DNA of 64,000 nucleotides, from contig CAKTIO010000001.1 in assembly GCA_934565855.1 (NCBI GenBank), positions 124,001 through 188,000 on the forward strand, given 5' to 3'. The DNA is from an uncultured Dysosmobacter sp. (lineage in GTDB: Bacteria > Bacillota > Clostridia > Oscillospirales > Oscillospiraceae). A model generated the notes under the pieces. That model did no database searches and was not told the origin of the DNA. It saw only the letters and a program-made list of their open reading frames with translations. Position numbers and translations under genes: made by a program. Shown here piece after piece: positions 60,736 to 64,000 of this stretch (its first letter is position 1; each line of letters starts with the position of its first letter).

Positions 60736-62139
60736 TCAGACCTTTTTCTCAAAATAGTAAAACGTATCATCCTGACCAGCCGGACGCATACAGGAGGACA
60801 GCATCCTCCGGGACGCTTCGTTTTCATGGAAGCACTTTGCCAACACCCTTGTCAGATGCACCTGATATAGCGCCCAGTTTGCCACAGCCGCGAACGCCTC
60901 CGTGCCGTATCCCTTTCCGGCGTACGCCCGGTCGATGCGGCAGCCCAGTTCCGCGTCACCGCGGAAATTAAAGCGGTACAGCACCGCCTCACCGATCAGC
61001 TTTCCATCCAGCCGGACCGCGAAGTTGACCGCTGTTCTGTTGGCAAAATCCGTCTTTGCCACCTGGTAGAAGCTGTCCTCCTCCACGGGACCGCCCAGTC
61101 CCGCCACATCGTCATAGCCCCACCAGCGGTTCCGGTCTGCATCCAGCACCAATGCGTTGTATGCCGGAATGTCTTCCTCCGTCAGCGCGGACAGCGTCAG
61201 CCGTTCCGTTTTCAGCTCCGGGATCTCCCGCACATGGGACAGCAGCTCATTCTGGGGCTCCACGCAGTATTTCGGTGCCAGAAACGCCGGACCATACTGT
61301 AATTTGGAAGTCCGCAGCCCTCGGTCAGCCGCATCGTCCTCCCGGTTCAAATACTCTACGTCACCGCCGAATGCCCTTGCAAATGCCTGCACCGTGGCGG
61401 GATAAACACCCTCATAGGAGTACAGTGCCTTTTCAATGTGAATGATCAGTGTGTTTCCGCATTTTTCCGCCAAGGACAGCGACAGCAGCTTTCCATGCTC
61501 CATCAGTCCACCGCAGCGGAACCAGTCCTTCCCGGTCAGCCGCAGCATCCGCTTGGCAAAGCTCAGCTCCCGCACCGCGCGCGGGTCCTCTGCCTTTCCG
61601 AACTCCTGGTCATAGTCCTTCCAAAACTGCTCCACCAGCGCCTGATTTTCCCCGTTCAGAACGCAGAACTCCGCCTCTGGGCAGGCTTTGTAGAATTTCT
61701 TGATGTGGTTCCTCTGCCCGGAATACCTACGTCCCACAAAGCTTTGCAGGTCCTCCACCCGGTAAACATAATCCCTCCAGGTCCGCACATCGCTGACTCT
61801 TACATAGGGATAGCGCTGCAGCAGCTCTCCCACCCGCTCCTGCGGCACAACAGAGATCACTGGAGCGATCCCCCGTTCCATGCAGTCGCTTTCAATGGCA
61901 GTCAGCGCCGCGTCTACATTGCCCTCCGGTCCCGGGACCGGGTAATCGTAAACCACGCGCCCCTCATGCTCGTTGCGGACGATCAGACAGCCTGCCGCCT
62001 CCGCCCACTGGGGGTGCAGGGTCTCCGTCCACATCAGCTTCACGCCGATGGAATACTCACACAGCACATAGCTGTTGTTCTCATAATATTTTCGCAGCTG
62101 CTCTGCGTGTTCTTCAGTAATCGGTTGATAATTCAGCAT
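60736..62139 (-). CDS. DUF2156 - GNAT fusion protein
   Basis: A 467-aa two-part protein. The first 290 residues fit DUF2156 (PF09924), a GNAT-like domain related to the catalytic part of phosphatidylglycerol lysyltransferases (GLMEHGKLLSLSLAEKCG, IHIEKALYSYEGVYPA). The last 150 residues form a RimJ-like GNAT acetyltransferase (LKTERLTLSALTEEDIPAY, CRIDRAYAGKGYGTEAF). It is first gene of the unit with thioesterase and nhaC. Substrates are unknown. Confidence 0.87.
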   Translation of the reverse strand: MLNYQPITEEHAEQLRKYYENNSYVLCEYSIGVKLMWTETLHPQWAEAAGCLIVRNEHEGRVVYDYPVPGPEGNVDAALTAIESDCMERGIAPVISVVPQERVGELLQRYPYVRVSDVRTWRDYVYRVEDLQSFVGRRYSGQRNHIKKFYKACPEAEFCVLNGENQALVEQFWKDYDQEFGKAEDPRAVRELSFAKRMLRLTGKDWFRCGGLMEHGKLLSLSLAEKCGNTLIIHIEKALYSYEGVYPATVQAFARAFGGDVEYLNREDDAADRGLRTSKLQYGPAFLAPKYCVEPQNELLSHVREIPELKTERLTLSALTEEDIPAYNALVLDADRNRWWGYDDVAGLGGPVEEDSFYQVAKTDFANRTAVNFAVRLDGKLIGEAVLYRFNFRGDAELGCRIDRAYAGKGYGTEAFAAVANWALYQVHLTRVLAKCFHENEASRRMLSSCMRPAGQDDTFYYFEKKV

Positions 62140-62299
62140 AAGCTCCGTTTATAAAATCCTTTCTATTTTGCTATGCACATCAAAAATCATCTGTCCACTG
62201 ATCTGCGCTCTTTTCAGTTTGGACAAAGACAAAATAATTATAATTATATCGCTTTTTTTCTTTTTTGGCAAACTCTGTCCGCAAAATTTTCCAATATCC

Positions 62300-62334
62300 T
62301 CCGAAAAGAAAAGCACCGGACCTTGCTCCGATGC
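62300..62334 (-). terminator. lexA terminator
   Basis: On the minus strand GCATCGGA and TCCGGTGC pair (one T-G pair) around 6 nt, followed by TTTTCTTTT. Confidence 0.75.
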
Positions 62335-62340
62335 TTTTTC

Positions 62341-62976
62341 TCAATATCTCCGGACCACTGCCGCCACCTTCCCCAGAATCTGCGCATATGTTCCATCAAT
62401 CGGCTCATATGCGTCATTTTCCGGCAGAAGCCAGACATGCCCGTTCCTTCTGGAAAAGCGCTTGACGGTCGCTTCATCTCCCAGCAGCGCCACAACGATC
62501 TCCCCATTGTTTGCCACTGGCTGCTGGCGGACCACCACCAGGTCTCCGTTCAGAATTCCGGCGTTGATCATGGATTCTCCCCGCACATGAAGGGCAAAAT
62601 ACTCCCCGCTTCTTCCGCCTGTGTCAAAGGTCAGATAATCCTCAATGCACTCCTCCGCCAGAATGGGACTGCCTGCCGCCACATTGCCCAGAATCGGAAT
62701 CTGATTTTCTACTTCAGAGACCTTCTGCGGCACCATCGGAGGAGTGACTGTCCGTCCCTGATCCAAATGCGTCAGGGAGATGGCACGCCCCTTTCCGGGT
62801 CCCTTTTCAATGTATCCCGCTTCCTCCAGATGCTTCAGATGAAAATGCACCGTGGATGGGGATTTCAGCCCCACCAGCTCTCCGATCTCCCGGACAGATG
62901 GCGGATAGCCCTTTTTCTGGATGGAATCTGCAATGCAGTCGTAAATTTTCCGCTGCATCTTTGACAGCTCTCGCAT
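62341..62976 (-). CDS. lexA: SOS repressor LexA
   Basis: A 211-aa repressor. Winged-helix domain (MQRKIYDCIADSIQKKGYPP; SVREIGELVGLKSPSTVHFHL), self-cleavage bond Ala101-Gly102, Ser135 in VRGESM and Lys172 in ATVKRF. All catalytic residues for RecA-stimulated autocleavage are present. The start at 62976 gives the usual M-x-E-L-S beginning, with GGGAG 11 nt upstream; the ATG at 62994 lacks a ribosome site. Its promoter overlaps a LexA box, so autoregulation is likely. Confidence 0.95.
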   Translation of the reverse strand: MRELSKMQRKIYDCIADSIQKKGYPPSVREIGELVGLKSPSTVHFHLKHLEEAGYIEKGPGKGRAISLTHLDQGRTVTPPMVPQKVSEVENQIPILGNVAAGSPILAEECIEDYLTFDTGGRSGEYFALHVRGESMINAGILNGDLVVVRQQPVANNGEIVVALLGDEATVKRFSRRNGHVWLLPENDAYEPIDGTYAQILGKVAAVVRRY

Positions 62977-63023
62977 ATATTCACATTCTCCCATGCTATG
63001 GATTCTTTGATATGGTTTTTGTT

Positions 63024-63052
63024 AGTATAACATACCGCGCCGTATAATGCAA
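63024..63052 (-). promoter_or_regulatory. lexA promoter
   Basis: On the minus strand, TTGCAT (63047-63052) and TATACT (63024-63029), spacing 17 nt. Confidence 0.75.
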
Positions 63053-63062
63053 ACATTTGTTC
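63051..63062 (-). promoter_or_regulatory. LexA box
   Basis: GAACAAATGTTT on the minus strand fits the Gram-positive GAAC-N4-GTTY consensus and overlaps the lexA -35 hexamer by two bases. Confidence 0.75.
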
Positions 63063-63131
63063 CATTTTTATAAAATTTTTCCGGGTTTCTCTGCTTTTCC
63101 CATGAAATATCTGAAAATGTACGGTTTCTAC

Positions 63132-63160
63132 TTGAAATTCCGTACCAACCATGCTATGAT
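63132..63160 (+). promoter_or_regulatory. secG promoter
   Basis: TTGAAA (63132-63137) and TATGAT (63155-63160), spacing 17 nt with TGC extension. Confidence 0.75.
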
Positions 63161-63223
63161 GTATACCTATGAAAAAGGGGATGTGCGCAGTTTGCGCAAT
63201 TCCATCTGTGGGAGGTTCCGCTC

Positions 63224-63463
63224 ATGTCTGGTGCATTTTTGGCTGTTACGATTCTTCAGCTGCTCTGTGGTTTGACCCTGATTCTGGTCGTTCTGTTCCA
63301 GTCCGGTAAGAGCGCTGGTCTGTCCGGTTCTATCGGCGGCGTTGCTGATTCTTTCTTGGCAAAGAACAAGGCAAAAACCGCTGATGCAAAGCTGGCAAAG
63401 GCAACCAAATGGGTCGGCGCGATTTTCGTGATCCTGACTCTGGTGCTGAATATCATGCAGTAA
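63224..63463 (+). CDS. secG: Preprotein translocase subunit SecG
   Basis: A 79-aa membrane protein with two hydrophobic segments (about 5-25 and 58-77). The conserved LVVLFQSGKSAGLSGSIGG loop is the SecG signature. It aids SecYEG-dependent protein export. GGGAGG lies about 10 nt before the ATG. Confidence 0.93.
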   Translation: MSGAFLAVTILQLLCGLTLILVVLFQSGKSAGLSGSIGGVADSFLAKNKAKTADAKLAKATKWVGAIFVILTLVLNIMQ

Positions 63464-63470
63464 AAAAATT

Positions 63471-63497
63471 CCGCAGCTTCTGCTGCGGGATTTTTTT
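63471..63497 (+). terminator. secG terminator
   Basis: CCGCAG pairs with CTGCGG in a short GC stem, followed by GATTTTTTT. Confidence 0.85.
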
Positions 63498-63505
63498 ACC
63501 CTTTT

Positions 63506-64000
63506 TCAGTTTTGCACATAGGCGGATCGGTACAGCACCCCTGCTTTCGGTGTCACCCCCTCCAGCATCAGCAGCTCCTCTACCGTCACAAACAGATACC
63601 CTTCCTCCTGTAAGGCATCCACGATTTGAAGCGCCGCTTCTACTGATTCCGGAACCGTATCGTGCATCAGGATGATATCTCCCGGTTGAACGCGGCTCAG
63701 CACCGCTTGAATATCCGCCTGAACATTTTTCAGCTTCCAATCCTCCGTGTCCAGCGACCAGTGTACCAATGGTACCGTGAACCAGCTCTTCTGTTCCTGT
63801 GTCAGAAGTCCATACGGTGGACGCAGCCAATATACCCCTTCGCCCAGCAGCTGCTGCAGCAACCGGTCTGTCTTCTGCACCGCTTCTGTTGCTACGGAGT
63901 ATGACTCCTCCTTCAGACATTGATGGGACCAAGTATGATTCCCCACCTGATGCCCCTCCTGCTTCATTCGCAGCACCAACTCCCGATTGACGGAGAGCTG
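63506..64000 (-). CDS. Polysaccharide deacetylase (5' end beyond the window)
   Basis: The C-terminal 164 residues of a NodB-fold deacetylase. GNHTWSH gives the metal-binding H-x3-H, RPPYGLL the catalytic Arg region, WSLDTEDW and PGDIILMHDT the later motifs. It should remove acetyl groups from peptidoglycan or related N-acetyl sugars. The frame is open to the window edge, so length, signal peptide and start are unknown; a downstream ATG at 63967 would cut into the catalytic domain. Confidence 0.9.
   Translation of the reverse strand, partial: QLSVNRELVLRMKQEGHQVGNHTWSHQCLKEESYSVATEAVQKTDRLLQQLLGEGVYWLRPPYGLLTQEQKSWFTVPLVHWSLDTEDWKLKNVQADIQAVLSRVQPGDIILMHDTVPESVEAALQIVDALQEEGYLFVTVEELLMLEGVTPKAGVLYRSAYVQN

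Overview
The window looks like chromosomal DNA of an anaerobic, gut-type Clostridia, most likely Oscillospiraceae (Flavonifractor, Dysosmobacter or Oscillibacter-like). This is an inference. It rests on fairly high GC, Firmicutes regulatory RNAs (a Cys-type T-box and a lysine riboswitch), a LexA box of the GAAC-N4-GTTY type, small lineage-typical proteins (a DUF6472-like peptide, DUF3343), an NADP-type hexameric glutamate dehydrogenase, a 2[4Fe-4S] ferredoxin and the acetylase branch of lysine/DAP synthesis. No phage, insertion sequence, transposase, CRISPR array or rRNA was seen. There is one tRNA, Leu(CAA). Genes are dense, many neighbours overlap by 1-14 nt, and strong hairpin terminators mark unit ends.

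Layout. 0-8 kb: a phosphoribosyltransferase, gdhA, a membrane protein, a two-OB-fold ssDNA-binding protein, a four-gene sulfur/selenium-handling operon (yedF, cysteine desulfurase, DUF3343, DUF6472) and lysA. 8-13 kb: a cell-wall pair (an FHA-SEDS fusion and a class B PBP), a small membrane protein and a lone radical SAM enzyme. 13-21 kb: a molybdenum/selenium cofactor region with yqeB-yqeC divergent from moaA-moaC-MOSC-MoeA-like, then modABC and mogA/moaB. 21-24 kb: a trio of zinc-ribbon membrane protein, CoA/alcohol-type acyltransferase and esterase. 24-30 kb: two zinc-ribbon proteins, glycerol kinase divergent from a monoacylglycerol-lipase-like hydrolase, a CmpB-type membrane protein, type 4 uracil-DNA glycosylase and bioY. 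30-35 kb: an XRE-cupin regulator with a GNAT, T-box-controlled cysE-cysS and several small regulatory or membrane proteins. 35-44 kb: a housekeeping run (DUF1385, prmC, recA, recX, rimO, pgsA) and a lipoprotein plus two-component system. 44-54 kb: tRNA-Leu, marR-MATE, the dapA-dapB-dapH operon under a lysine riboswitch, an N-acyl-DAP deacetylase-like M20 peptidase, a PatA-like aminotransferase, rsmI, trmN6 and ferredoxin. 54-64 kb: clpC, an unknown large membrane protein, a three-gene unit (DUF2156-GNAT, acyl-ACP thioesterase, NhaC antiporter), lexA, secG and a truncated polysaccharide deacetylase.

How the parts fit. yedF/csd/DUF3343 with yqeBC, moaA/moaC, the MoeA-like protein, MogA/MoaB and ModABC form much of the maturation machinery known for selenium-dependent molybdenum hydroxylases. 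The hydroxylase, selD and MPT synthase (moaD/moaE) are not in the window. A near-identical 24-27 bp element sits at the moaA transcription start and upstream of modA, and is a candidate molybdenum-responsive operator. dapA, dapB, dapH, the aminotransferase, the deacetylase and lysA would supply most of the lysine/DAP pathway. Thirteen of the promoters I could place share a TGC extended -10 element directly before the -10 hexamer.
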